A DNA stretch of 64,000 nt, taken from positions 1,364,001 through 1,428,000 of the forward strand of contig NW_025920107.1 in assembly GCF_902686445.1 (NCBI RefSeq), given 5' to 3'. The stretch is from Sciurus carolinensis (taxonomy: Eukaryota > Chordata > Mammalia > Rodentia > Sciuridae). This document shows, piece by piece, positions 52,116-64,000 of this stretch. Each line of letters begins with the position of its first letter. Positions within the stretch are counted from its first letter, which is position 1. The notes below the pieces were generated by a model. That model ran no database searches, had not been told where the DNA came from, and saw nothing but the letters and a program-made list of their open reading frames with translations. The translations under genes and the position numbers were made by a program.

Positions 52116-55100
52116 TCCACTGCCATGAGCTGCTGCCACCAGCCATCATTCTGTTTGGTTGCTAGGGCACTAGACTAGTTTCCTGACTAGGATATTCCAG
52201 TTGTGTCCTGTGCTAGAGAAGAGGGTTATGAAGGAAATAGTGCAGCAGCCAGTGCTCAGCTTGGGCATCCATGTGTCCCCAAGCACTGCTCACACCAAAC
52301 AGGCCCACTTGAACTGATGGGGGATAACTGCCTGCTGTTAGGATGTCATGTGTAGCCAAACAAGTGCAGCGAGGCCTAGCAGACATGAAGTTTACTGTGA
52401 GCTCTCAGGCTTCAGAGGATTTCCTTGTCTTGCCTGGTCCAAGAGGGATCCACTGACCACAGGGCTGTGCTTTCCTGGCTGAAGTGGTTAGAATCACATT
52501 TTGGAAAACCTCTGTTCCCTGGCACTCACTCCCAACTTCTTTCCTCTGACCAACACAACTGAGCTGGTTCTTGTTTTCAATCTTAGTCTGAAGCAGCCAG
52601 GATCAGAACCTGCTCTTTTTGCCATAGGAACCATGACACCATGGTGCTGTCAGACCCTCCCATTGTGACTCAGGGGCAATATTAGGGGTGAACACCAGGT
52701 CAGCAAACACACTCCTCAAACTTCATGTTGCTCAAGTCTTCGGACACCCCTCTGGAGAGAGAAACCAAATGTTCACCTTAATCCAAACCTGGTGTCCTCT
52801 AACCATTCACACCTGAAATCCCTGCTGCCTGCCCCTTCTACCTGGAGAGAGGACCTCTCCTATTCTTGGCTCACTTTTCACAGTAGGATTGGTAACCAAG
52901 TGAGGCATTGTCCTCAGTGTAACTGATTGCAACTGATCATTGAGAGCTCTGGGGTATCAATTTCAGCCCTTTTCTCATTGAAACAAATCATGAGAGTGAA
53001 AGCTAAAAACAAACCAAGAGGAAGATTGAAATTGAATGAGAAATGTTTCCTTTCTGACAGCAATTGTTTGTGCTGACAACCCAGACCTTAAGTGACATCA
53101 CCAATTGCCTTTGCCTGTTTCTATTACCTGACATCGTCTGGCTTTGTTGATGAGGCCTTTCCTTATTAAAGGAAAGTGGCCTTTGCCAGGAGAAACACCT
53201 TCCTCTACCTCACCTCCACCGGAGATGATAGGTACCATTCAGAACCAGCACTGGATTGTGCATTTTGCACTGCAATCTGCTGGGCAGAAGATCCCAAATT
53301 AAAATGCCAAAGGAAAAGTAAAAAAATAAAATAAAATAAGATAAAAATCAAGGAAGTTTTCAGTAGACTGTGAATGTTATGACTGGGGAGGCAAGGAGGA
53401 ATTATCCACAAATCTTCTTTCATACTAACAACTTAAGCATATTCTAATACTCACATAGTCTTGCCTCTGCTCCTGCCCTGATCTCCAGACATCCATGATA
53501 AAATTTTCTGCTCATGGATCAGCTACTACCAGTTTCCTCCAAAAGTAAAGAGGGGATACTTCTTCAGCTCAGGGCCCACACCTAGACTGTGGGTTTTGAG
53601 ATGTAAAAAAGTGGTATTTGTAAGATTGTTGTGAAAAGGAGAATTAAGATTTCCTTAGTCATTGATTGGCATTATCTAGGGTTGCATCTCCACATAGAAC
53701 TTCAGAGACACAGAACCTGACTGGATCAAGTCATGTACCTCAGAGGAGCATTTCCTGTACAGACAATATAGACCATCCCTTAGGGTGCTGGCTTTTCAAG
53801 CGGAAATGCTGGGGTTCAAATCCCCAGTACCATGGGATGGAAAAAAAAAAAAAGCAACAAGAAAATACACTTTGGACAGTGCAAACTTCCTCTCCTCTCA
53901 AACTTTTCTTTTTCTCCTCTCTTATTCAGCAGAACCAGCCATTTTTAAGAACTATCCCTTTCACCTGCAAGCAATTTCCACTGACTCCTTTCAGCAGGGA
54001 CCTGCACTCGAAGGCAGTAGTGCATTCCCTCTCACCTGTGTTTCTTAAGTGGACGTCTTTTTTCCCATCATTCAACTCTCATCACTTCTGCCCTTACCAT
54101 TCACTCTTGGGTGTGCTATCACCATCTTAATCCTGTATATTCCCTTGAATGACAATGTGCACCAGGTTGTAGGGTCACAAAATTCAAATTGACCCCTCTC
54201 AGGCACTTGACATTTTTGAGGCTTTTGGGACACACTCCCAGACCACTAGAGAACAGGACGGGACTTCCCCACCTGAGCACATGCCATGTGAAACACAAGG
54301 TCAATTGGAAAACCGAAATGTGAAAAACAATGACAGCCGCCCCTGACACTGATTTCCTAGCTGGTTATATTTTGTATTTCCTTGCTTATGATTTGATGAA
54401 AAATGGTAGGATTTGGGGATGAATACAATTATCTTGTGCTGATAGTATTCAGGAATATGGCAGAATTTACCATCCAATCTCCCACTAGTATTGGAATTCC
54501 AGTGTCAAAGAATGGGAACCCTTGTAGAGACTCTTGTTTATTTTGATGTATTTCCTAAATAGATGCACAGTTGATGTGGATAAAGCATATGTTGTTCTTG
54601 TATTTTCCAGGGATCTGGGCATCAGTGGATTGTTCTTTGTAGGGTAAGGGAAAAAAAAAAAAAAAACGAACACCATTCATCCCAAGAACAAACATCGAAA
54701 AAGGAAACCAGAGCCATTAGGCATGTTGCAGATTGATGGTGGGTCAAAGCAATGATAAGCATTTGACAATTTTCAAAAGTCTCTGGTACAAGTGTCCTGC
54801 TCAGTAAGTCTGATCCCACTTTCAGATATTCTTGAAGCACTCCTGTTCTGATATTCAGTTTGGGGTCTTGACTTTTGCCTATTAGCAGAGCTCTTTTTGT
54901 TTACATTCATGCACTTGTGCTGCCATCATTATTTTGAAAACTGGGTTTATTGCTGCATTTTCCAAATTCATTCATTTAAATTTTAGATCAAGGCTATATG
55001 TCCTGTGTTTTAAAGAAAACCTTTTCTCATGGTTCTTGTGCCAGAAAAGCTATGAGTCAGCATGTGTCTAATCAGCTGTGATTTGAGAGCCACAAGACAG

Positions 55101-55195
55101 AGCCAGAAGTTTGCAAGGGCTTTGAGGTCCTTAGAGGGAGAATTCACATCTGTAATGATGGATGCTTACAGAATAAACTGGCAAGTACTACTTCC
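52116..55195 (+). repeat. Tandem array unit U4, first 770 bases missing
   Basis: It enters the unit at CCACTGCCATGAGCTGCTGC, which corresponds to offset 770 of a complete unit, then follows the landmark order to the KRAB remnant of U5. It shares diagnostic wording with U5 and U6 (GCAGGGACCTGCACTCGAAG) in place of the U1-U3 version. Confidence 0.85.
53767..53853 (+). repeat. tRNA-like SINE segment in U4
   Basis: It has TGGGGTTCAAATCCCCA, a perfect five-pair T-arm with the B box, followed by a run of A. Confidence 0.7.
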
Positions 55196-58100
55196 TGTAT
55201 TTTTAGAGGAGGTTGAACCTGATGATACGTCATGGAATTGAGGGTGCACGATGATGGCTGTATATTGTTAGAATGTCTCTTCATTGAAGTAGGATTTCAG
55301 CACCAAAACCTTGTGCTTTCAGTGCCAAAACAATGTTGTTGCTCTCCCTCTTCAAATATTCATCTTGGAAGCTTTTCCTCAAAGCTCTTTGAGGACGGTG
55401 CATGTTCCAATCTGTAGTAGTGCCGGGTGAAGCTTTGCTCCTCATATCATCAGTAGGCTCTTCTATGATCCACTGATTTGTATTCAGTATCCTACCAGGG
55501 CTCCTAAGAGGAATGGTGGAAATTTCCCAAAGTATCTTGTGCCAGGCTGGCATTAGTCTGGTCAAGAGAAAGAACAGCTGTGTGAACGCAGATAGTTCAG
55601 TCAGTCACATCTGCATCTCGAGGTAAGTTGAGGTGGTCATGGAGGTTGTCAGCAGGTAAATTTCTGAGTGCATCTTAGTTGTAAGGCCACAGACAAGGAG
55701 GTGTGGTATTCCAGGTGTAGTGACCACAGAATATCTCTACTGGCATGTCAGTACCAATCTATCATCCGACTGACATCCTGAGTTTAAAAGTCACAAGAAA
55801 ACACTTAGCTCAGAAGATGCATCCCACTTCACCTAGAAGACCCACTTCCCAGCTTCCAGATGTCACCTGCCTGAACTTTCTAGGAAAAAGGGAGCAACCT
55901 GCAATGTTGGGTGTGAAGGGTCCCACTTCAAAAACCACTTAACCCACCATGCTCACTGCATGCTCCACTGGCAGGAGCAGCTGCCACCAGCCATCATTCT
56001 TTGTGGATGCTCTGACACTAGACTAGTTTCCTGAATAGGATATTCCAGTTGTATCCTGTGTAGAGAAGAGGGTTAGGAAGGAAATAGTGCAGAAGCCAGT
56101 GCTAGCTTGGGCATCCATGTGTCCCCAAGCACACCTCCCAAAAAACAGGCCCATTGGAACTGGGGGGGGGATAACTGACTGCTGTTAGGATGCCATGTGT
56201 AGCCAAACAAGTGCAGCGACACCTAGGGGACATGAAATTGACTGTGAGCTGTCAGACTACAGAGGATTTCCTTGTCCTGCCTAGTCCCGGAGGGATCCAT
56301 GGATCAAGGGGCTGTGTTCTCCTTGCTGAAGTGGTTAGAATCACATTTTGGAAAACCTCAGTTCCCTGGCACTCGCTTCCATCTTCTTTCTTCTGACCAA
56401 ATAAACTAAGCTGGTTCTTGTTTTCTATCTTGCTCTGAAGCAGCCAGAGCAGAACCTGCTCTGGTTGCCATGGGAACCATGATGCCATGGTGCTGTCAGG
56501 CCTTCACTCTGTGAACTCAGAGGAATCTGAGGGGGGAGCACCAGGTCACCAGAGACACTCCTTAAACTCCATGTTGCTCAAGGCTCCCGACTCTCCTCTT
56601 GATAGAGAAATGAAATGTTCACCTTTAGAAGCCTGGTGTCCTCTAACCATTCACACCCGAAATCCCTGATGCCTGCCCCTTCTACCTGGAGAGAGGACCT
56701 CTCCTATTCTCAGCGCACTTGTCACAGGAGAATTGGTATCCAAGTGAGGAGTTGTCCTCAGTGTAACTGAATGCAAACTCATCATTGACAGCTCAGGGAT
56801 ATGAATTTCAGCCATTTTCTCATTGTAACAAATCTTGAGAGTGAAAGATAAAAACATACCGAGAGGGAGATTGAAACTGGATCAGGAATGTTTCCTTTCT
56901 GCCAGCAAATATGGGTACTGGAAACCCAGAACTTGAGTGACATCACCACTTGCCTTTGCTTGTTTCTATGTCCTGACATCATCTGGCTATGTTGATGAGG
57001 CCTTCACTCATTAAAGGAAAGTGGCCTTTGGCAGGAGAAACAGCTTCCTCTACCTCACCCCTACCTGAGATGATAGGTGCCATTCAGAACCAGCACTGGA
57101 TTTTGCATTTTGTACTGCAATTTGCTGGGCAGAAGGTCCCAAATTAAAATGCCAAAGAAAAAGTAAAAAAAAATAAAAATAAAAATAAAAAATAAAAACC
57201 AAGGAAGTTTTCAGTAGACTTTGAATGTTATGGCTGGGGATGCAAGGAGGAATGTACCCAAAAATCTTTCATACTAACACCTGAAGCATATTCTAATACT
57301 CACATACTCCTCCTTCTGCTCCTGATCTGACCTCCATACACCAGTGATATAATTTTCTGCTTAGGGTTCAACTACTACCCGTTTCCTCCTAAAGTAAAGA
57401 GGGGATACTTCTTTCCCTCAGTGCACACACCTAGAGAGTGGGTGTTGAGATGTAAAAAAGTTTATTTGCAAGATTGTTGTGAAAAGGAGAATCAAGAATT
57501 CCTTAGTCATTGATTGGAATTGTCTAGGATTGCATCTCCACATAGAACTTCAGAGACACAGAACCTGACTGGATTAAGTCATGTACTCAGAGAAGCTGTT
57601 GCTGTTCAGTCATATAGTCTGTCCCTTAGGGAGCTGGCTCTGCCAGCGGAAAGGCAGGTGATCATCCTCAGTACCCTGGAATGAGAAAAAAACAACAAGA
57701 AAAGACACTTCAGATGCTGCAAACCTCTCATCTCAACATTTTTCTTTTTCTCCTCTCTTATTCAAAAGAACCAGCTCTTTTCAAGAACTATCCCTTTCAC
57801 CTGCAAGCAATTTCCACTGATTTCTCAGCAGGGACCTGCACTCGAAGGCAGCAGTGCATCCCCACTCACCTACATTTCTTAAGTGGACGTCCTTTTTCCC
57901 ATATTTCAACTCTCATCACCTCTGCCCTTACCGTTCACTCTTGGATGTACTATCACCATCATAATCCCACACATTCTATTGAATGTCAATGTGCACCAGG
58001 TTGCAGTGGCACATAATTCAAATTGACCCCTCACAGGTCCTTGCCACTTTGGAGGCTTTTAGGACACACTCCCAGACCACTAGAGAACGGGACTTCCCCA

Positions 58101-59021
58101 CCTGAGCACTTGCCATGTGAACCACAAGGTCAATTGGAAAACCAAAATGAGAAGACCAAAGACAGCTGCCCCTGACCCTGATTTCCTTGCTGGCTATATT
58201 TTGTATTTCCTTGTTATGGTTTGATGAAAAATGGTAGGATTTGGGGATGAATGCAAGTAAGTTTGTTCTGATAGTATTCAGGAGAATGGGTGAACTTACC
58301 ATCCAATCTCCCGCTAGCATTGGAATTCCAGTGTCAAAATGATGGGAACAATTGTAGATAGAGACTCCTGCTTATTTTGATGTATGTCCTAAATAGATGC
58401 ACATTAGAAGTGGATAAAGCATATTGTTCTTGTGTTTTCCAGGGATCTGGGAATTATTTGATTGTTCTTTGGAGGAAAAGGAAAAGAAAATGAACAACAT
58501 TCATCCCAAGAACTCACATGGAAAAAGTAAACCAGAGCAATTTGGCATGTTGCAAGTTTGATGGTGTGTTGAAGCAATGATAAACATTTGTCAATTTGCA
58601 AACACCTCTGGTACAACTGTCCTACTCATTAAGTCTGATCCCACTTTCAAACATTCTTGAACCACTCCTGATTTGATATTCAGTTTTGGGTCTTGACTTT
58701 TGCGTTTTAGCAGAGATTTCTCTGTTTACATTCATGCAGTTGTGGTGCTGTCTTTATTTTGAGAGGTACTTTTAGTGCTGCATTTTCCAAATGCAACTCA
58801 TTTAAACTTTAGATCAAGGCTATGTGTCCTGTGTTTTAAAGAAAACCTTTTCTCATGGTTTTTGTGCCAGAAAAGCTATGAATCAGCATGTGTCTAATCA
58901 GCTGTGAATTGAGAGCCATAAGACAGAGTCAGAAGTTTGCAAGGGTTTTGAATTCCTTGGGAGGAGAATTCGCATCTGTAATGATGGATGCTTACAGAAT
59001 GAACTGGCAAGTACTACTTCC
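55196..59021 (+). repeat. Tandem array unit U5 (3.83 kb)
   Basis: The KRAB remnant at 55196 is followed by all landmarks: CATCATTCTTTGTGGATGCT at about 55990, the tRNA-like segment at 57611 (B box worn) and GCAGGGACCTGCACTCGAAG at about 57828. The A-rich stretch at 57165-57197 is longer than in other copies. Confidence 0.9.
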
Positions 59022-61930
59022 TGTATTTGTATAGTATGTTGAACCTGAAGATACATCATGGAATTTGAAGGTGTATGATGATGACTGTATATTTTTAGAA
59101 TCTCTTCATTGAAGTTGTCTTTCAGCACTCACAGCCTTGTGCTTTCATGCCAATACAATGTCTTTGCTCTCCCTCTTTGAGTATTCATCTAGGAAGCTTT
59201 TCCTCAAAGCCCTTTGAGGACAATGCATGTTCCAATCTGTTGTAGTGCCAGGTGATTCTGTGTTCCTCGTGACGTCAGTAGGCTCTTCTATGATCCACTG
59301 ATTTGTATTCAGCATCCTACCAGGGCTTCTAAGATGACTGCTGGTATATTTCCAAAGGACCTTGTGCCAGACTGGCACTAGTCTGGTCAAGATAAAGAAG
59401 ACGTGTGTGAACACAAATAGACCAGTCACATCTGCATCTCGAAGTAAGTTGAGGTGGTCATGGAAGTTGTCAGCAGGTAAATTTCTGAGTGAATCTTAGT
59501 GGTAAAGTCACAGCTAAGGAGGTGTGGTCTTGCAGGTGTAGTGACCACAATGTCTCTCCTGGTATGTCAGCACCATCCTATCCTCCGACCAACATCCTGA
59601 GTGAATAAGTCCCAAGACACCACTTAAGCCTTCAGAAGATGCATCCCCCTTCACCTAGAAGACCCACTTCCCAGCTTCCAGATATCACCTTCCTGAACTT
59701 TCTAGGAAAAAGGGAGCAACCCACAATGTTGGTTGTGAAGGGTCCCAATTCAAAGACCAATAAACCCACCATGCTCACTGCATTATCCACTGCCATGAGC
59801 AGCTGTCACCAGTCATCATTCTGTGTGGTTGCTAGGACACTAGGTTCTTTTTCTGACTAGGATTTTCCAGTTGTGTCCTGTGCTAGAGAACAGGGTTAGG
59901 CAGGAAATAGCGCAGCAGCCAGTGCTCAGCTTGGGCATCCACGTATTCCCAAGCACACCTCCCCCCAAACAGGCCCATTGGAACTGGTGGGGGATAACTG
60001 CCTGTGGTCAGGATGCCATGTGTAGCCAAAGAAATGCAGCGACACCTAGGGGACATGAAGTTTACTGTGAACTGTCAGGCTTCAGAGGATTTCCTTGTCC
60101 TGCCTGGACCAGGAGGCATCCAAGGACCATGGGGCTGTCCTTTCCTGCCCGAAGTGGTTGGAATCACATTTTGGAAAACCTCAGTTCCCTGGCAGTCACT
60201 CCCATCTTCTTTCCTCTGACCATTGAATCTGAGCTGGTTCTTCTTTTCAATCTTGGTCTTAAGCAGCCAGGAGCATAACCTGCTTTTGTTGCCATGGGAA
60301 CCATGATGCCATGGTGCTGTCAGGCCTTCCCAAAGTAATTGATTATTGAGAGCCCTGGGGTATATATATCAGCCCTTTTTTCATTGTCACAAATCTTGAT
60401 GGTGAAAGCTAAAACATAGCGAGGGGAAGATTGAAATTGGATGAGCAATGTTTCCTTTCTGCCAGCAAATATGGGTCCTGGCAACCCAGACCTTGAGTGA
60501 CATCACCACTTGCCTTTGCCTGTTTCTATTTCCTGACATCATCTGCCTATGTTCATGAGGCCTTCCCTCATTAAAGGAAAGTGGCCTTTGGCAGGAGAAA
60601 CAGCTTCCTCTACCTCACCCCTACCTGAGATGATAGGTGCCATTCAGAACCAGCACTGGATTGTGCATTTTGCATTGCAAATTACTGGGCAGAAGATCCC
60701 AAATTGAAATGCCAAAGGAAAGTAAAAAAAAAATAAGAAGAAGAAAAAAACAAGGAAATTTTCAGTAGACCATGAATGTTATAGCTGGGGATGCAAGAAG
60801 GAATGATCCCACAAATCTCCTTTCATACTAACAACTGAGGCATATTGTAATACTCAAATAGTCCTGCCCCTGCTCGTGCCCTGACCTCCATTCAGCAGTG
60901 CTCTATTTTTTGGGTCAGGGATCAGCTACTACCAGTTACCTCCTTAAGTAAAGAGGGGATAATTGTTTCCCTCAGGACACACAGCTAAACGGTGGGTGTT
61001 GAGATGTAAAAATGGTTATTGCAAGATTGATGTGAAAAGGAGAATTAAGAATTCCTTAGTCATTGATTGGCATTGTCTAGGGTTGCATCTCCACATGGAT
61101 CTTTGGAGACACAGAACAGGACTGGATCAAGTCAGGTACCTCAGAGGAGCTGTTCCTGTGCAGACAATATAGACCACCGCTTAGGGCGCTGGCTTTGCAA
61201 GCAGAAAGACCGGGGTTCAAATCCCCAGTACCATGGCATGGAAAAAAAGAAAAAGGCAACAAGAAAAGACCCTTCGGAGGGTGCAAGCCCCACTCCTCTC
61301 AAACTTTTTCTTTTTCTCCTCTCTTACTCAGCACAACCAGCCCTTTTCAAGAACTATCCCTTTCACCTGCAAGCAATTTCCACTGATTTCTTTCAGTAGG
61401 GACCTGCACTCGAAGGCAGCAGTGCATCCCCACTCACCTGCATTTCTTAAGTGGACGTCTTCCTTCCCATCTTTCAACTCTCATCACTTCTGCCCTTACC
61501 ATTCTCTCTTGGGTGTGCTATCACCATCTTAATCCTGCACATTCTATTGAATGGCAATGTGCACCAGGTTGCAGTGGCACATAATTCAAATTGACCCCTC
61601 TCAGGCCCTTGCCATTTTTGAGGCTTTTAGGACACACTCCTGGACCGCTAGTGAATGGGATTTGCCCACCTGAGCACTTGCCATGTGAACCACAAGGTTA
61701 ATTGGAAAACCAAAATGTAAAAACCAAAGACAGTCATCCCTGACCTTATTGCCTAGCTGGTTATATTTTGTATTTTCTTGCTTATAGTTTGATAAAAAAA
61801 TGGTAGGTTTTGGGGATGAATACAATTTAGTTTGTGCTGATAGTATTCAAGAGCATTGCAGAATTTACCATCCAATCTCCCACTAGCATTGGAATTTCAG
61901 TGTCAAAAGAATGGGAACCCTTGTAGAGAC
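59022..61930 (+). repeat. Tandem array unit U6, ended by an ERV
   Basis: The KRAB remnant at 59022 and CATCATTCTGTGTGGTTGCT at about 59814 open the unit. About 270 bases are missing near 60330. The unit stops in CCCTTGTAGAGAC at 61930, where U4 and U5 continue with TCTTGTTTATT or a similar sequence. Confidence 0.9.
61165..61255 (+). repeat. tRNA-like SINE segment in U6, best preserved
   Basis: The middle reads GGGCGCTGGCTTTGCAAGC, resembling a tRNA D-to-anticodon arm with a TGC loop. GGTTCAAATCC at 61214-61224 is an exact B box inside a T-arm, and CCATGGCATGG then an A-rich tail follow. The layout is that of a tRNA-derived SINE. It differs from the ID elements in the window. No 5' A box could be fixed, and no acceptor stem forms, so it is not a tRNA gene. 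Confidence 0.65.
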
Positions 61931-62331
61931 TGGTAGGCCAGATGTTATGGGCAGTTTTGGTTTGTCGATAACTCCCAGAAAAATGCTCCGCAGACACAGT
62001 TGCCACACGAGGAACTTTTATTTTATGCATACAATTCACATCCACTCGGGAGAAAGGGAAGAAGGAAAAGAAGAAAATGGTCCAGGGTTTCTCCTCAGTT
62101 ATTGGAATTTTACTGCCTGGGAGAAACCATTCGCGGAGGAGAATTATTAGAGACTGACTGATGGACCAATGACATATTAGTGCATAACATGGGAGGCAGG
62201 AAGGTTATTGCAATTTAATCCGGAAATTCCTGTAACGGGAGAGGTGGGCGTAACACAAACTGAGGGGTGGTTGGGAGACCAGGTTCCTGTAACGGGAGAG
62301 GCGGGCTGGTTGGGAGGTCAGATTACTTACA
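61931..62331 (-). mobile_element. 3' LTR of ERV family B, second copy
   Basis: The plus strand begins TGGTAGGCCAGATG and ends GGTCAGATTACTTACA. A polypurine tract on the reverse strand directly to the right marks the 3' LTR of a minus-strand element. A tandem GC-rich motif (TTCCTGTAACGGGAGAGG) occurs twice, near 62231 and 62284. Confidence 0.7.
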
Positions 62332-63259
62332 TTCCCCCATTTCTTTTTTTATAAAAATGTGCAAAAATCTTGCTCTCCAGTTCTTTTTGAAGTCGTCTCT
62401 CTCTTTCCTGCCTAGGTGACTGGGGTTGGTTTTGTAGGTGAGATGTAAAATTTCATTCTATTTCTAGGTTTCCAAAGGCAGATGATTTTCATGGACTTCA
62501 TTTTCTTGATTTGACTGATCTATATCTACACTAACTGCCTGTTCCCAATTCTGACTTCATTTACCCCTCTAATACTAGGAACTCCTTCACTGCTGTAGGG
62601 AAAAGGAGTGATGACCGATCTGACTTCTTCGAACTGGAAGTGGACAGCGTGGGGCAAGCAGTTTGGAGGTTCCATTTTAGAAATTGGTTCAATTGAGGGG
62701 TTCATGGTAGAAGTCTGGTTGTGGGAGAGCAGGCTGTAAAGGCATCTGGGGATGTGTGCTTCTATGAGAGAAGAACAAAAAGACATGAGTACTGAAATAA
62801 GATTGATACAATATAAATATTACAGGATCTGGAACTGCTCATGCATATTATGAAGATGACAGAAATTAATAATTCCTTACCAGGGGGTGGAAGAATTGAG
62901 AAGTTGTCCCCATAACAAGACCTAGCAAAGACTGGAGAGGACAGGCCTTCATTTGGGAGCTTTAATATTGTCTAGGTTATCAGGAATGTGAACATAATAT
63001 TTAGTAGAGATCCCTATACTTAAGCTCTTACTAGCAAACATAGATTAGGCCTACCTGTGTCTGTAGGCCTTAAAATGACTGAAAACTTCTGACTCTAGCA
63101 GTTTCTCTTGATAGTTACTATTATTTTTAAATGCCCAAGAATGGCTGTACTTTGGTTTTAACTGATTTGCTAGGAGTTTAAGATCAAGCTGGTCAAAGTG
63201 ACCTGTTCCTGTCTGTTAAAGAGTCAGCTGAGTTCCCACAGGGGTCACTCAGAGAGAAC
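62332..63259 (-). mobile_element. ERV family B internal 3' region, second copy
   Basis: It aligns by eye with 51167-52115, sharing phrases such as CAGGGGGTGGAAGAA and ATCAAGCTGGTCAAA. It has a broken counterpart of the same reverse frame (62526-62786). It continues to the right past the point where the first copy is cut. Confidence 0.6.
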
Positions 63260-63573
63260 TTAAGAGCAGCTTCTTAGCTCCATTAGTGCCATTTGGTTAG
63301 GCAGGGTCTTCTCGATGATGTGGGTTTCCTTGAAAGTGTCAGGGATGTCTTCCTTTTTCCATGACCCTCCTCTGCAGCAGATGCACTGAGTGGCTTTTTC
63401 TCTAGCAGTCTCATCAATCTTCTTCCTCAGGAGGTTATGTGACCCAGAGTTGCAAAGTTCCTTGGAGAAGTCCTCTTGTTCCCTGGGTTCAGGCTGACAT
63501 TGAGGGCAAGACCCAAATATGGACTTTTCTTGACCTCTGTATTTAATATCTATCTCTAAGTTTGATCTTAACC
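63260..63573 (-). other. Open reverse frame of about 104 codons, Cys-rich, no start
   Basis: The reverse frame is open from about 63573 to the stop at 63260-63262 but has no early ATG, so it looks like the C-terminal end of a coding region or exon. Visible features are FGSCPQCQPEPREQED, a Lys/Arg-rich SHNLLRKKIDETAREK stretch, and QCICCRGGSWKKED. Four to five cysteines in CxxC or CxCC pairs could bind metal. I do not recognise the family. It lies upstream, in reverse-strand terms, of the ERV B 3' region, so it may be a viral 3' frame, a captured exon or chance. Confidence 0.4.
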
Positions 63574-64000
63574 ATCAAGCAAGTCAGTCTCACCAGTCAT
63601 AAAGTAAGAGTACTGGGCTTTAGCTTTAATGTTTATAACTTTACAGTTATTTACCCCCTTTTATCTAATTGGGGTTTACATGATCTGTTCTATAGGTGAT
63701 GGCTTACTATTACAAGTTAATTTACGGTGTTCACTCTTGAAGCAGTACTTATGCAAAATATTGATCAGGCAACAATTAGAGTTTACAAGGAAAATACAAA
63801 ATGGAATTACCAATAGTAAAACATTCAGTTTGTGCAATAGCTATCTTGAATTTTGGCTGAGTTCCATTTTTTGCTACTGCATATTACACTCTTTCTTAAA
63901 TGTCATTTTACATATACCCTATTGATGACAGGTCCTATAATAGAATATTAAATGATAGGTTTACCATTTCAGACAAGTTTAATTTGGAGAACAGCAGCTT
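63574..64000. other. Unassigned; probably further ERV or flank
   Basis: AT-rich sequence with a plus-strand frame (63629-63925) of no recognised family. No LTR end is seen before the window edge. Confidence 0.3.

Noticed and set aside
61165..61255. Functional tRNA gene
   Set aside because: The T-arm is good, but there is no acceptor stem, the anticodon stem is mispaired and an A tail follows, so it is a SINE-like segment.

Overview
This is vertebrate nuclear DNA from a rodent, most likely of the squirrel family (Sciuridae). The clue is the set of short interspersed repeats: ID elements (20396-20485) and B1-like elements fused to an ID tail (for example 17248-17452, 20528-20720, 32195-32395), a composite known from squirrels and marmots. 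The species call is inference. I found no intact protein-coding gene. The window is a KRAB zinc-finger-type neighbourhood full of decayed gene pieces, retroelements and tandem repeats.

Layout. 1-764: the 5' end of a minus-strand betaretrovirus-like (ERVK, Lys-tRNA primed) provirus: gag start, primer binding site and LTR with four 20-bp U3 repeats. 2030-2444 and 8796-8904: two exons of a broken minus-strand KRAB zinc-finger gene. 9595-16800: a long, decayed minus-strand LINE-1, carrying in its 5' part a clean solo LTR (15376-15781) with 6-bp target duplications. 18225-20340: a MaLR-type LTR, a LINE-1 fragment and a parathymosin (PTMS) processed pseudogene. 20396-26322: SINEs and a plus-strand LINE-1 ORF2 fragment. 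26323-26822: a 500-base assembly gap. 26823-28550: a degenerate minisatellite of roughly 48-bp units with a 940-bp higher-order period. 30473-32019: a MaLR-type element with a CT microsatellite.

36021-61930: the main structure, a tandem array of six recognisable copies (U1-U6) of a unit of about 3.83 kb. Each copy that retains its start carries a KRAB-A exon remnant, and U1 still has the full exon with its splice acceptor (35953-36074). Copies that retain the relevant part also carry a tRNA-like T-arm/B-box segment. U1-U3 and U4-U6 form two subfamilies. U3 holds a 5.75 kb minus-strand ERVK (43709-49461) with decayed gag, pro, pol and the start of env. A second ERV family occurs twice (50782-52115 and 61931 onward). 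Its first copy replaces about 2.9 kb between U3 and U4, and its second copy ends the array.

Nothing here works together as a pathway. The window records duplication of a KRAB-gene segment followed by decay, retroviral invasion and deletion. The best candidates for something undescribed are the 3.83 kb array with its tRNA-like segment and the 940-bp higher-order minisatellite.
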